From contig CM049312.1 in NCBI GenBank assembly GCA_026874595.1, positions 29,687,456-29,751,455 of the forward strand: a stretch of 64,000 bases of DNA. Direction: 5' to 3'. Below, piece by piece: positions 36,408 to 47,197 of this stretch. Source of the DNA: Sipunculus nudus (taxonomy: Eukaryota > Annelida > Sipuncula > Golfingiida > Sipunculidae). Positions within the stretch are counted from its first letter, which is position 1. Each line of letters opens with the position of its first letter. The notes beneath the pieces were generated by a model, which was not told where the DNA came from, did not search any database, and saw only the letters and a list, made by a program, of their open reading frames with translations. The translations under genes were made by a program, and so were the position numbers.

Positions 36408-36884
36408 CCTCTGAGAGGAGAAGACCACCAGCAGAGAAGTCTCCCTTCTGTCAATAGTTCATTACTGACTACTAATACCCGTGATGACATTGAGGCACTT
36501 GGTACACAGATAGAGTTTACTCTGGCACCAATGGTCAATCCAGATGATCCAGCGACTCATGTAGATGCATTTCAACTCAATCAGCAGAGAATTGCCTTTG
36601 ATGTTGGTCTGTATTTAAGACCCTGTGATTGGTAGATTTGTTGCATCGAGCCCTCTTCATGGCCAGTTATTAGGGCCCATGAACTTCCGTGTCTGTCTGC
36701 AGCCATGAACGGGTCAAGACATGGGTTATCGGTACATTTTGTATTGACATATCTTTCTAGTCGAAACCCCTCTGCCAGTCAAAGTCCCTCTCCTCTACTT
36801 CAGTACTTGCACCAGATTCTGAGCAACTTACCTGCACTGGAAGAGCATATTCCTCTTCTAATGTTGGGGTTTATACATATATAG
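36408..36884 (+). pseudogene. Unidentified coding-like island, one in-frame stop
   Basis: The frame starting at 36408 (after TGA at 36405-36407) runs 75 codons to TAG at 36633-36635, then reopens in the same frame for 82 codons to TAG at 36882-36884. The translation has a protein-like mix of residues, for example IEALGTQIEFTLAPMVNP and ATHVDAFQLNQQRIAFDVGL in the first part and LLQYLHQILSNLPALEEHIP in the second. Just before the internal stop the next frame is open for about 25 codons, so a single-base indel rather than a point mutation may be the lesion. Base composition is clearly more GC-rich than the flanks. I do not recognise the family. It could be a processed pseudogene, a dead exon or a transposon remnant; no acceptor, donor or poly-A tail settles which. 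Confidence 0.4.
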
Positions 36885-37030
36885 TTCCTATCTTATTACA
36901 TTATTACTTAGTTTAATCAAGACAAATCGGTCTTAAAAGTACCTTTTCTCTCCAACAGGTGTCAGTGCCAGAGGCAGTTACTTTATAGGAGGCAGATGTA
37001 CAATAACACAAAACAATCCTTAACCCTTAA

Positions 37031-37200
37031 TTTAATAATTAACTTCACGCCTGGAAAGAATGGTCCTAGGCTATGCATAGATAGAACCACACGCACGGTC
37101 AAGGTCAACTTCAAAGTGGAGTCAACTAACCTCCACAATATTTTACTGAAGTTTTTTTTAAACCAATAATTAATAATTAAATTCACACCCGGAAAGAACA
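37031..37200. repeat. Short direct repeat, ~32 bp, 139 bases apart
   Basis: TTAATAATTAACTTCACGCC, continuing GGAAAGAA, near 37031-37063 recurs as TTAATAATTAAATTCACACC, continuing CGGAAAGAA, at 37170-37200. The spacer holds AAGGTCAACTTCAAAGTGGA. The flanking region 36885-38384 shows nothing else supportable. Confidence 0.7.
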
Positions 37201-38384
37201 TTTTTTTTTAACTTTTTTCAAAATATTTTGCAAAGATTATGCAAAAAACAAACACATGCAGCCAAACAGAGGTGAAAATTTAACCTATATGTTCATCATC
37301 ACTGACAGACTTGGGTAATGATTAAATCTTAATAGAAATGAAGGAAAGAGTTTTATATTGTACATAAAAGATTATGGAAATGTGCAGAAATTGAGGTTGC
37401 ATATGAAATTAAGTCTATAACACCACTAGTGAAGAGAATGCCTATAAATGCTGGGAATTTTAAGGGAGACTGCATGCAGGGAGGGTTGTTTCATGTGCAC
37501 CTGCTAGAATATAAACTGCTGGAAAAAGGATGCAAGAGTATTGGTATTTTTAAACAATTATTTACCAAAGAAATGTTTAGGACCATGTATCAAATTCAGT
37601 ATTATTTTGCAAGATGAACCCTGTATATTGTTCCCATGTTTGCTGAATAATACATGATTAACATCACACCACACAAAAATGAGGAGATTGAAAAATTCTC
37701 TGTTATATTTTTTTTGGCAAATATATTGTGTCAAATATAGCCACAACAATCAATATCCTGAATTTTTAATTGGAAGAGTTATTCTGTAGTGTTTCGTTTC
37801 AGTTACCATGGTAACACCATACCTCATATTCAGTCATGACACACATGATCTTTATTAATTTTTAATCTCTGTAGTAAACGTGTTTACAACTGATCACTAT
37901 ACAGGTGAAACCTGCATGGTAAACAATTCCAAATAATTATCCTCAAGTGGTGTTTATCAAAATGACAATAATCCTATTTAGTTAAAGGGCAGGTCTATGT
38001 ATGGCCCACTAATGACAATGTTAACCTGATGGGAATAGAGTTAAACCATCTGATAAGATTAATACATGGTATTACTGAGCCTTGTGGAATTTAAGTTTTA
38101 AATGCACCAAGAATAATCACAACAAGTATAGATTTAGTGTGGGGGTCATATCATTTTTATATATCAGGATATATAATTAACAATACACAAAATTACCACA
38201 AAATATCGTGATAATCATTTATCAGTATCTGGTGCAGGAACTCCAGCACTCGTCAGATCAAATATCAGTCAGCAGTGTATCTCTGCCATGTACCCTGGAC
38301 TACCTATAAATTGGTGAATCCAAAGTTTTTTTTTTGAGGACGCAATTCTGTCATTTTATTGAACACCATCTGAAACACTCCATA

Positions 38385-38697
38385 CTGGTTCTCCTTCCCT
38401 GTCTCTGCTTTTCTATTTAATATCTCTCTTTCCTTTTTTTCCCCACTCAATATCCTTCTCTCTCTACTTCTATCTCTATTCCCCTTTCACTAAGTGTCTC
38501 TTTTTCTCTCCTCCTCTTCAATAAGATAGTTCAAAATCAAGAGAATAAATATTTCATGTTCATTTCTAAAACATTATATACTCCTCCTTTCTATCTGTCT
38601 CTCTCTGTCCCTCTCCCCTTTCACGTTCATTTCTAAAACATTAACTTTTTTATATCTGTCTCTCTCTCTTTATCTAGCTCTCTCTGTTTTCCATTTT
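38385..38697 (+). repeat. Pyrimidine-rich tract with a ~90-bp minisatellite
   Basis: Long C/T-rich runs (TCTCTCTCT, CCTTTTTTTCCCC) are interrupted by AATATTTCATGTTCATTTCT at about 38549 and again CACGTTCATTTCTAAAACAT at about 38622. The same module (ACATTTCATGTTCATTTCTA) recurs at about 41816, beyond the inserted element, followed by more C/T-rich sequence. The tract was evidently a tandem array before the insertion. Confidence 0.75.
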
Positions 38698-41316
38698 TAG
38701 CTCAGCTGACTATAAGTCATCTGAGCTATAGTCGTGGTCCATTGTCCGTCGTCCGTCCGTCTGTCCGTCCGTCCGTCCGTCCATCCGTCCGTCCGTAGAT
38801 GTGGCACGTTTTGAAACCGTAAGACCTAGGAATCCAAAATTCGGCATAATGTTAGATGTCCCCAAGATCTCCTTCCAAGCCGAAAACTGGGTGTTTGCAA
38901 CTTCGTTCCTTTGAGAAATTAAGGAAAAACCTCAATTTTTTATTAAAAACCTATTTTCACACTTCAGGACTGTCTAATATCAAAACCACTCATCTGTTTT
39001 ACCTCATATTTACCATAAATATTCCTCTATATAGTTCCTATGTACATGCCAGAAATTATGTCTGTATTATGTAATTTAAAAAAGTTATGGGCCCAAACAT
39101 AATGCATTTTGTAAAACATCAGAAAAGATATTTGATCACTTAACACAAAAAATGTTAATGCTATGGACCTTTTTTCCAGTAATATAACTTTAATTAATCA
39201 AAATTAAATTGTATACCCAAAATGAGATGAAAATCTTTTAAATTTTTTAAAATATTAATAAAAATAAAAAATTGGTACCTTAAATTTTGCCCAACTTTGA
39301 CCATGGCACTTTTTTTCCTATAAGTACTGTGGATTTAATTTTCACAGCATGTTTTTGTTAGCATTTCAACTGTAAACACCAAAAATTTGATACCAGTTGA
39401 TCAAAAACTGTAGATTTTAATCAAGTTTTCAAGCACCATGTAACATATTGTTTACATCAAGCTAGTGTTATGCAGTTTGCAAGAGCTCAGCTCCCCAGCT
39501 TCAGCTCTAAGTTCCTTAAATTCGGCATACAGTTAGATGTCTCCAAAATGCCCTACCATGCCAAGAATTTGGTCACTAGGACATTCGAGATATTAATGAA
39601 AAACTTCATTTTTCATTAAAAACCCATTGTTACACTTCAAGACTGCCTAATATCAAAACCACTGATTTGACTTTAATCATATATAATATGCATGTTTTTC
39701 TATACTTCTCTGTGCACATGCCAGAATGATGTCTGTATTGTGTAATTGTTTTAAGTTATGGGCCCAAACATAATGCACTTTGTAAAAAATCAAGAAATAT
39801 ATTTACTCCCTTAACAAGAGCATTGCTGAAGCTAGAGATTTTTTTGTCAGGGATGTAACATTATTTAATCAAGATTCAATTGAATACCCAAAATTAGTTC
39901 TGAATTTTTCAAATTTTATTTAGTATAAATATAAAATTAGTACCTTAAATTTTGCCCAACTGTGACCATGGCACGTTTGTTTCCCGTGAGCACTGTTGAT
40001 ATAATTTTCATATCATGCACACATAAGCATTTCAGCTTTTTAGTTTAGAAAGCTGAAAGAAATTGGCCAAAAATTGTAGCTTTTATTAATGTTTTTTATG
40101 AGACCCTGTCAGACTTTGGCTCTCTCCAGCCCCTCTTGAGTCACCTGTATGTTGACCTTGTTGACCTTTCATCAAATTATGCACGCTTGAGGCGAGGCAT
40201 ACATGGAATCCAGGCAGCTTATGGCAAGCCACAGTTGATCCAGGTGTCCAACCCAACTCATCTAGTAGTTTTAACCAAGAACATAACAAAAAACAATAAA
40301 TTAATAAATTTTTATTGGTTTTTAATAACAAATTAAAGAAAAATAGAAAAGGAATTTGTTAGTTTATAATAACAGGAAATTAACTTGCAGTTACTGATGA
40401 TATAAGAATCTTGTATCGATGGGTAGAATGTCATATATTCCAAATAACACCATGCAGTCACCTATGGCATTTTTCAGTTCAATTTTAATGATAAAGAAGT
40501 GAATCATATTATTCATTACTAATCATTAGGGATCATATGAAGGAAATTAGACAAAGATGCAGTTGATAATATTAATCTAGATTCCTGCTGTGTCTAGTGT
40601 GTACATTGATGTGAAATTAGTCCAAAATGAATTTTTTACAGTTATTTTTTAATATAAATAAAAGCCATAAAACCAGTTACTTATGATCATTATTTAAATG
40701 TGTGAATTTTGTATATTCTGGATTCTCAACATCATTGTTTGGTGAAAACTGAATAAATTCCAGACATGGTGCAAATTCTTTGTAATTGTATTTAAATACG
40801 AATATGATTTTGTACTCCATTATAAAATTTCTTGCATAAAGAATGGGAATTCAGGTAAAAATGAAAATATATGAATACTCGTGCAAATACTTTCAAAATG
40901 TTTTCATGAATGCATTCATGAATATATTCTTTAATAGTATTTTAATAATCATATCAGTTATATTTCATTTTAAAAAATCATATGATTCTCTTATTATTTT
41001 TAATAAAAATTATATTTGGGACAATATTTGTATTTTTTTTAATAAATAGTTAAACTCTTATATTATATATTCTGCTTATAAGTTATATGGCCAAGTCAAA
41101 ATCTGTGTGACAATAGTACTCCATTTGTTAATAAAATAAATGAAATCAATCCTCTTCCCTGTCTCCAAAGGTACTATCAAAATCATACATAAGCTAAACA
41201 ACAACAACTCATAATACAGCTTATATTTATTACCACACAAAACCAGCATGTGCCTCATTTCTAAATAATATTTTTTTATCATATATAACAGCTGAGCGTC
41301 GTGACCCATAGGTCCC
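38698..41316 (+). mobile_element. Non-autonomous Helentron/Helitron-like element E2
   Basis: The 5' end is a 13-bp-arm hairpin at 38699-38727 (AGCTCAGCTGACT, loop ATA, AGTCATCTGAGCT), followed by a GTCC-type microsatellite at 38739-38797. The 3' end is CAGCTGAGCGTCGTGACCCATAGGTCCC, with a near-palindrome at 41303-41314. Both ends match the element at 11756-14053, in opposite orientation, while the interior differs. The host base is T on both sides. There is no transposase. A further 3' end with the same signature lies at 41745-41772. Confidence 0.7.
38837..40130 (+). repeat. Two diverged ~680-bp direct repeats inside E2
   Basis: AAATTCGGCATA starts copies at 38837 and 39518, a 681-bp offset. 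Both continue through TAATATCAAAACCACT, TTATGGGCCCAAACATAATG, CCTTAAATTTTGCCCAACT and GACCATGGCAC. Divergence is considerable, so this is an old internal duplication. Confidence 0.88.
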
Positions 41317-41399
41317 TTGTTTCTATTTTAACAAATATTTTTCTATTTATTTACTAAAAATAAACTGGCTTTAAACTTGATTTAATAATGACCAACCAC

Positions 41400-41772
41400 A
41401 TAAGTAAATTCATTTTGATTACCAGGGTCCAGCGTTCTAAGTTGAAGGTCACAGGAGCCACATCTTTAAAAAGATTGTGGATGCACTGTAAATCAAACTT
41501 TTCTTCCTGAACTTTCCAACATTCACACATGGCTTACTTGCCTAAAGTAAGGAAACCTGTAGAATTTGAGGTTATCTGGTCAGAGGTCAAGGTCACTTTT
41601 TAAAAGATTGTTTAAATAATCCTAATGCTGCAAGTTCAAGGATATTAAGTTCTAAGATTTTTTGGTCACAAGGTCATTGGTTAAGGTCACAGGACTGTCA
41701 TTCTGAAAAATTTTCTTTAAAAATATCCTTATAGACAAATTCAGCTGAGCGTTGAGACCCATGGGTCCCTAG
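41400..41772 (+). mobile_element. 3' fragment of another Helentron-like element
   Basis: Begins around CAGGGTCCAGCGTTC, contains several AAGGTCAC modules and ends with CAGCTGAGCGTTGAGACCCATGGGTCCCTAG. GACCCATGGGTC (41756-41767) is a perfect palindrome. No matching 5' hairpin lies between it and the 3' end of E2, so it is 5'-truncated, or E2 has two alternative ends. Confidence 0.55.
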
Positions 41773-44700
41773 TTTTCCTTGATATGATCAAGAGCTCAAA
41801 ATCAAAGACAGAATAAACATTTCATGTTCATTTCTAAATCATTATACTCAAGCTACCTCTCTCCTTTTCTCCACTACTGTGTCCTTCCATCCTCTCTCAC
41901 ACACACAAACACACTTATTTGGTAAACCAATGATATTACCATATAGACTTGGCCCCATCACTGTCCCTCTGGTGTATTGACCACAAAAATGGCCTGATAA
42001 ATCTAACCATCAGTCACTTTAACGTCTTTATTACAGAAAGCAACCAGTCTATTGATCATCAAGCAAGTACTTCAACAACTTGTATTGGTGCTTGAAAACC
42101 TGATGATTTTCCGATGTTTGAGACCTCTTGATGTTAGCTTCCTTGAAACGTACCCTTTTGTCTGTCAGGGTTTTCCATCAAGGCGTACAATGTAATTTAC
42201 TTAATGGGTGATTCTTACCGCATTTGGAAGGAGTGACACTGACAGATGATCTGGGAGATCAACATGTGACGATGAAAAATACATCGTCAAATCCGTGTGA
42301 ATGTTATGAATCCAGGATGATGAGTGATGATGTGGTACCCTGCCCCGTGTATTGATCAACTTGTATCTAATGTGTCACAGGTCACGGTGAACGCTACACC
42401 ATTTGTTCATCGCTACACTACTTCACACTCTGACGACTTACTCCATACCTTCTGGTGCTTTGAAGATTACCGTAAAGTTAATAAATGACATTTACGTGAA
42501 AAGTAAACCATACAATATACTGTTAATGGATACTCTCTATTTGAAGACTGAGTTGTCACAAAGAATTGATAATGATTCTTTAAAGAAATATATGTCATAA
42601 AGTTGATGATACATGGTAACTTTTCCAAGGTCTTCTATCTTGAAATGCCACCCTGCTCTCCACTTAAATTCCTTGAAAAATATTCTAGTGAATCAATTTT
42701 TTCCTATTTTAGGTGATATATGATGATATAATGTACAATTTACTGGCCTGGCCATTATGAAAATCATATCATTCATCAACTTCAGAATATTCTAAAATAA
42801 CTGAACAATGCCTGATCTGGTTCAACTCAAGACTCAAGAATCCTTTGCCCAATTCCAACTGTGCAACATATGTGTTGTAAATGTTGACATGCTTCTTGTG
42901 CACTGATTGGTTGATCAGTGGCTGAGGGGGAAGGTTGGGCTGTTTAAATCAGTCCTACACAGATTCCCCAACTGTCATGTCATGTATATAGCAAACCAGG
43001 AATAAAGGACTTAATCTATCAACAAGAACTGGATTACTCATTTATATCAGTACAGCAGGACGTCTACAAGAAGCATGTCAACATTTACAACAAGTGGTTG
43101 AGAATCCGGGTACTCTAACAGTATTAAGCAAGTTTTATCTGTTTATTTCATGACAATGAATACTAGCACTGATTTTGCAAGGAAAAATATGAACTGGGTG
43201 TCATTTTTATTATTTATTATATATTAAATATTTTTCATGACTATTTATTTTTCCAAAAATGTTGAACATGAGGGTAACTAAGTCACCTATAGTTAGGCAT
43301 TTATATTGAACATTTTTGGACTATCTTGAACACAAAAAGCACCAGTGCAGTGTGTTAGCTTACTTTTACCAAGTCTTCTAGTTTTGATTTACACTTCTCC
43401 TGAGATTCTGGCCAATCTCTTTATTCTGGTCTGTAATACCTCATTGATCACATGACTGCAGGAAGATATGGTCCAGCATACATGTGTTTACTATAGGATT
43501 TCAGCAATTAGGGCTGCTAAAGTACAGCCACAGTTACAGTTCTCAAACTCAACTATTTACCAATGGCAACTATTCAGGCCTGCTACATAAGGCCAATACC
43601 ATCAGTGAACTTACAGGTATTACAGCTTGAAATATATATATATATATATATTTCGATAAGAAAATGGTGATGAATTTTATTTTTTTTTCTGCAAAATTGA
43701 AACATGAAAATGCACAACACCTTCAATTTCAAAGATGTCCACAGAACTATTAATGATTTAATATTAAAGGTATACACTGAATAAGATGACTCAGGTACAT
43801 CAAAGTTATCTGCATAATTAACTTTATAAAATTCATAAAACATTGGTATTTTAAGCCAAATATGATAGCACATACCACCATCCCACATAAAAACAACATG
43901 TTAATTTAACAATGCCGAAAAAAAATCAGACTGTCTTCATAAATGACCAACATGTCCATGCACTGTAAAACCAACATATATTGTGGCAATTAAGTACCAA
44001 GCAGCATGTGTATGTGTGGACTATTTGCAGTCATCAGACTTGGTTTAGTCAAATTCAGAAGTGAATGACTCATGGCACTTATCCAGCTTAGTGGTTCATA
44101 ACCCTTCAAAGAGGTTCAAATGCCTCGTACAAATCCCAAAATGCACAAATTGAATAAGAGAATCAAAGTAAAACTTGGTATCGCTGAACCAAATTTAAGA
44201 CATCGTTTACTCATTGCTGTGGAAAGAGCATGCATTCTGACACCAACAACCCCAATAGAAAATGCAATCAAATTAAAGCACCACCCCCAAAATGAAAATT
44301 CACAACTGGTTGATTTATGGTGAGATAGTTTAGCCCGTGAAGTCAACCATTTTCTTGACAAATGACAGGATGACACTTTTAGGGATGCGCTGCCACTGTA
44401 TCCAATCCTCTGCAGAAGTTCCAAGACAGTACTGCGTTCCCACTGATGTGACAGAGCAAGGGCCCCATCTTGTGATCAGCTGACCTCACTGGGTTAAAAT
44501 AAGGGTACATCACTGTCAGAATAGCAACCTGTGGATTAGATCGGTCACCGCTTACTTAATGAACCCAAACATAATGCACCCGCTCCCACGAGTTCTCATA
44601 GTCCCACTGGGAGTTCCAACTGCAGATGTCGCCCGCGCAGTTCTGCTACAAACACCTAAGGTCAAATTGAATTTCTGAAAGTGAGAACACTTAAAATTTT

Positions 44701-45100
44701 ATTCCAGAGTTGGTAGAGACTAGACATAACTAAACAATGCCAGCTGAGCTGATATTTCTGTATATATAGTGCAGCCTTAGAGATCTGAATCAGTCGGTAT
44801 TGCAGACTTGAAGTATGAACTACATGGGTTAAAGCCAATTAAGACTTTTAAAATCTAATTTACCTAAAAGTTATAAATTTTTATTTTTTGAATAATTTCA
44901 CTTCATTAAACAATTTGAGAACACATTGGAAACATACTGCTGGGAAAATTTAAACTGCTTTTATTTGACATGGATTCTACAAATAGTTATGCTCAGTGGC
45001 AAGGCAACCTCCATGGCTGAGATTGGGGTGTTTGGTACAGGTAGTCTCTATTGTTTGAGAAAACTGGATGACCTATCTTGGACAGGCCACTGCACTCCAC
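41773..45100. promoter_or_regulatory. Non-coding; candidate regulatory patch 42120-42420; (AT)n
   Basis: 42120-42420 is repeat-free and GC-raised, with an 8-bp-arm inverted repeat TGACGATG/CATCGTCA (42267-42289). 43629-43651 is an (AT)n microsatellite. 44110-44440 carries a frame on each strand (67 and 102 codons). A third minus phase reads EDWIQWQRIPKSVILSFVKK and might be an old transposon remnant, not assigned. Confidence 0.25.
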
Positions 45101-45109
45101 TCTCAAAGC

Positions 45110-45175
45110 TTTGCTGGGATTCAAACTCAGATCACAGGTGGTGAGAGGTGAACATGCCATCACTGAACTAACTTG
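45110..45175 (-). repeat. tRNA-derived SINE head
   Basis: On minus, an A-box TAGTTCAGTGATGGCAT (45154-45170) and a B-box GAGTTTGAATCCC (45116-45128) are correctly ordered. The acceptor stem cannot pair, so it is a SINE relic rather than a gene. Confidence 0.55.
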
Positions 45176-46878
45176 CCCAGGTGTCTTTGGATAATTTTGC
45201 TGAAGCAGCTAGTACTAAGCCAACATCATGCAAGTCCAGTTATTCAAAAATGAGATAATAACTTTTTCTGAAATTATTAAATTTTTAAAGCTGACCTTAC
45301 AAACTCTCTGTACTGCAGACAATACATATATAATATTAATTAATGATGATTTCAAAAAGCAACCTAACAAGCAGTGGTAGTACAATGCATTCCACAGCTG
45401 CCACAGATAATTAATCTTCATGCTTGTTCCAAAATAACACCACAAATTAATATTAATTGGCTTAATTTGTTGAGAAATAAAGAATGAAATCATGATTTTA
45501 ATATCTCTTACATTAAGGAGGATGGCAATTAATTTTAAAGATTCTAATCAAAGTAGTCTAATTAATTGGGTTTTTATCCATTACTGGTTGTGTATGTAGT
45601 ATATAATTAAATTAAACTAGATGTTTTAAGTATCATGTCCTTGTTCAATCCATATCATTTAATTGTGATACCTAATTCAATGAAAATTACAAGTTTTAAA
45701 TTATTTACACATTCAGGTCTAAATTGTCTGTTGATTGTGAGCCACTAAATACAAAATAAAAGATTATGCAAATAAAAAAACAGAAGAGACCCCCTCTCTC
45801 ATTTCATTCTGTGATTGTATTCCTCATTTCACAACTTTCTGTGTGACCTTTCCTCTGACCTGAGTTGTCATGGCAACACTTTGTAATGGATCTTTAAGTC
45901 AACCCAGGCATGACCACCCAAACACAGACGCGAATACAATGACCAGTTCTCCTAGTAACAATTCTGGCATGTGATGGGGAAATATGTGGCCAAGGGGATA
46001 CTCCTAACAAAGAAGCTGCCATCCCCAAGATCATGTTCAGTGAACATATAATTTGTATATCACGATTGGCCAGCAATAAATTACTATTAAATGCCTAGAC
46101 TGGAGGTGTGAAATTGGGTCCTGGGGTTAAATGACCAGTGAGATATTACACCCTGAATCAGGCCCACGGGTGTGTAATTGCTGGAATGTGTCCCAACAGA
46201 GATCTATCATAGACTGGCACCTGCTCCCCATCCTGAGAAATACCCAGAATCCAGACACTCAAACATGTCTGATTGATCATGCACATGAGCCTGCACTGAA
46301 CCAGTCCTAATGTCATGATGAATTCCAGTAAAGCACGCATATGACATGCTTCTGTACATTGCTTCATGCATATCCCTCTTCTTTATCTTAAAGTGATTTT
46401 TTTTTGTATAGATTTAGAAGAATACTATAATTTATGTGATCCTTAACTTCATGTGATAGCTAGTGTTACTAAGTACTGCTTAAGTATACCTTCCTTTATG
46501 ACTGAATGTTTGTATTATAAATCATTAAAAGTTACAATTTTGTCATAATATTAAAATAATTTTAAAACTTTAATTTTTAATACTTAAACTATTTAATGAT
46601 TAAAAGATTTAAAGAGTTTATGACAAGATTATGACAGACTAGCAAATATAAGTGCCAAAATGTCTGAGACACTGAAGAATAATAGAGATTGGTTTAAAGA
46701 ATATGGGATCAACTGTTTGGGTAATACGTCACTGTAGTTGAGAAAGTCATATACTCAAACTCTAGGTTCTCCTTCAGAAACTATAGATGTAACAGGTAAG
46801 TGAAAATTAACAATAAGGCTAAATGATAAGGAGAAGTAAAAAGAAAACAGATTAAAAGCTAAAAAAAATTAACAATTA
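45176..46878. other. Non-coding sequence
   Basis: No supported gene; minus-strand frames at 45215-45493, 45894-46076 and 46158-46367 have no domains. 46380-46640 is very AT-rich. Confidence 0.45.
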
Positions 46879-47197
46879 GGCCAAAAAAGGAAAAGGTATG
46901 GTTCTCAGGCACCGCCCGCATCAATTTTAAACCCTCCCCCCATCAACAATTTTTATTTTGATTTTCATCTTTCAGTTTCAAGAAGATCAAATAATACATA
47001 TTTGATCGGATTTATTTTGTTATGTAATGCTTTTACCTGTTTAGCAAATAATTCTGTTATTTTCATGCTTTTTCCCTGATCATATGACATTTTGTTTATC
47101 TAAACACACAAATTAAGGTGAAAATAAAATATTGCCCGCCCGCACTGATTCCTGAAAAAAAGTGCCTATGAACCATACATTTTTTTTTCCTTAGGCC
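46879..47197 (+). mobile_element. MITE family M, copy 4
   Basis: Starts TTAGGCCAAAAAAGG then AAAAGGTATGGTTCTCAGGC, with an interior containing GCCCGCCCGCACTGATT. The right terminus is decayed (GTGCCTATGAACCATACA), ending in CCTTAGGCC. Same orientation as the copies at 25247 and 32373. Confidence 0.85.

Noticed and set aside
44116..44424. Overlapping sense/antisense ORFs as a transposase C-terminus
   Set aside because: One minus-strand phase looks vaguely transposase-like over about 25 residues, but there is no catalytic motif and no terminal repeats.
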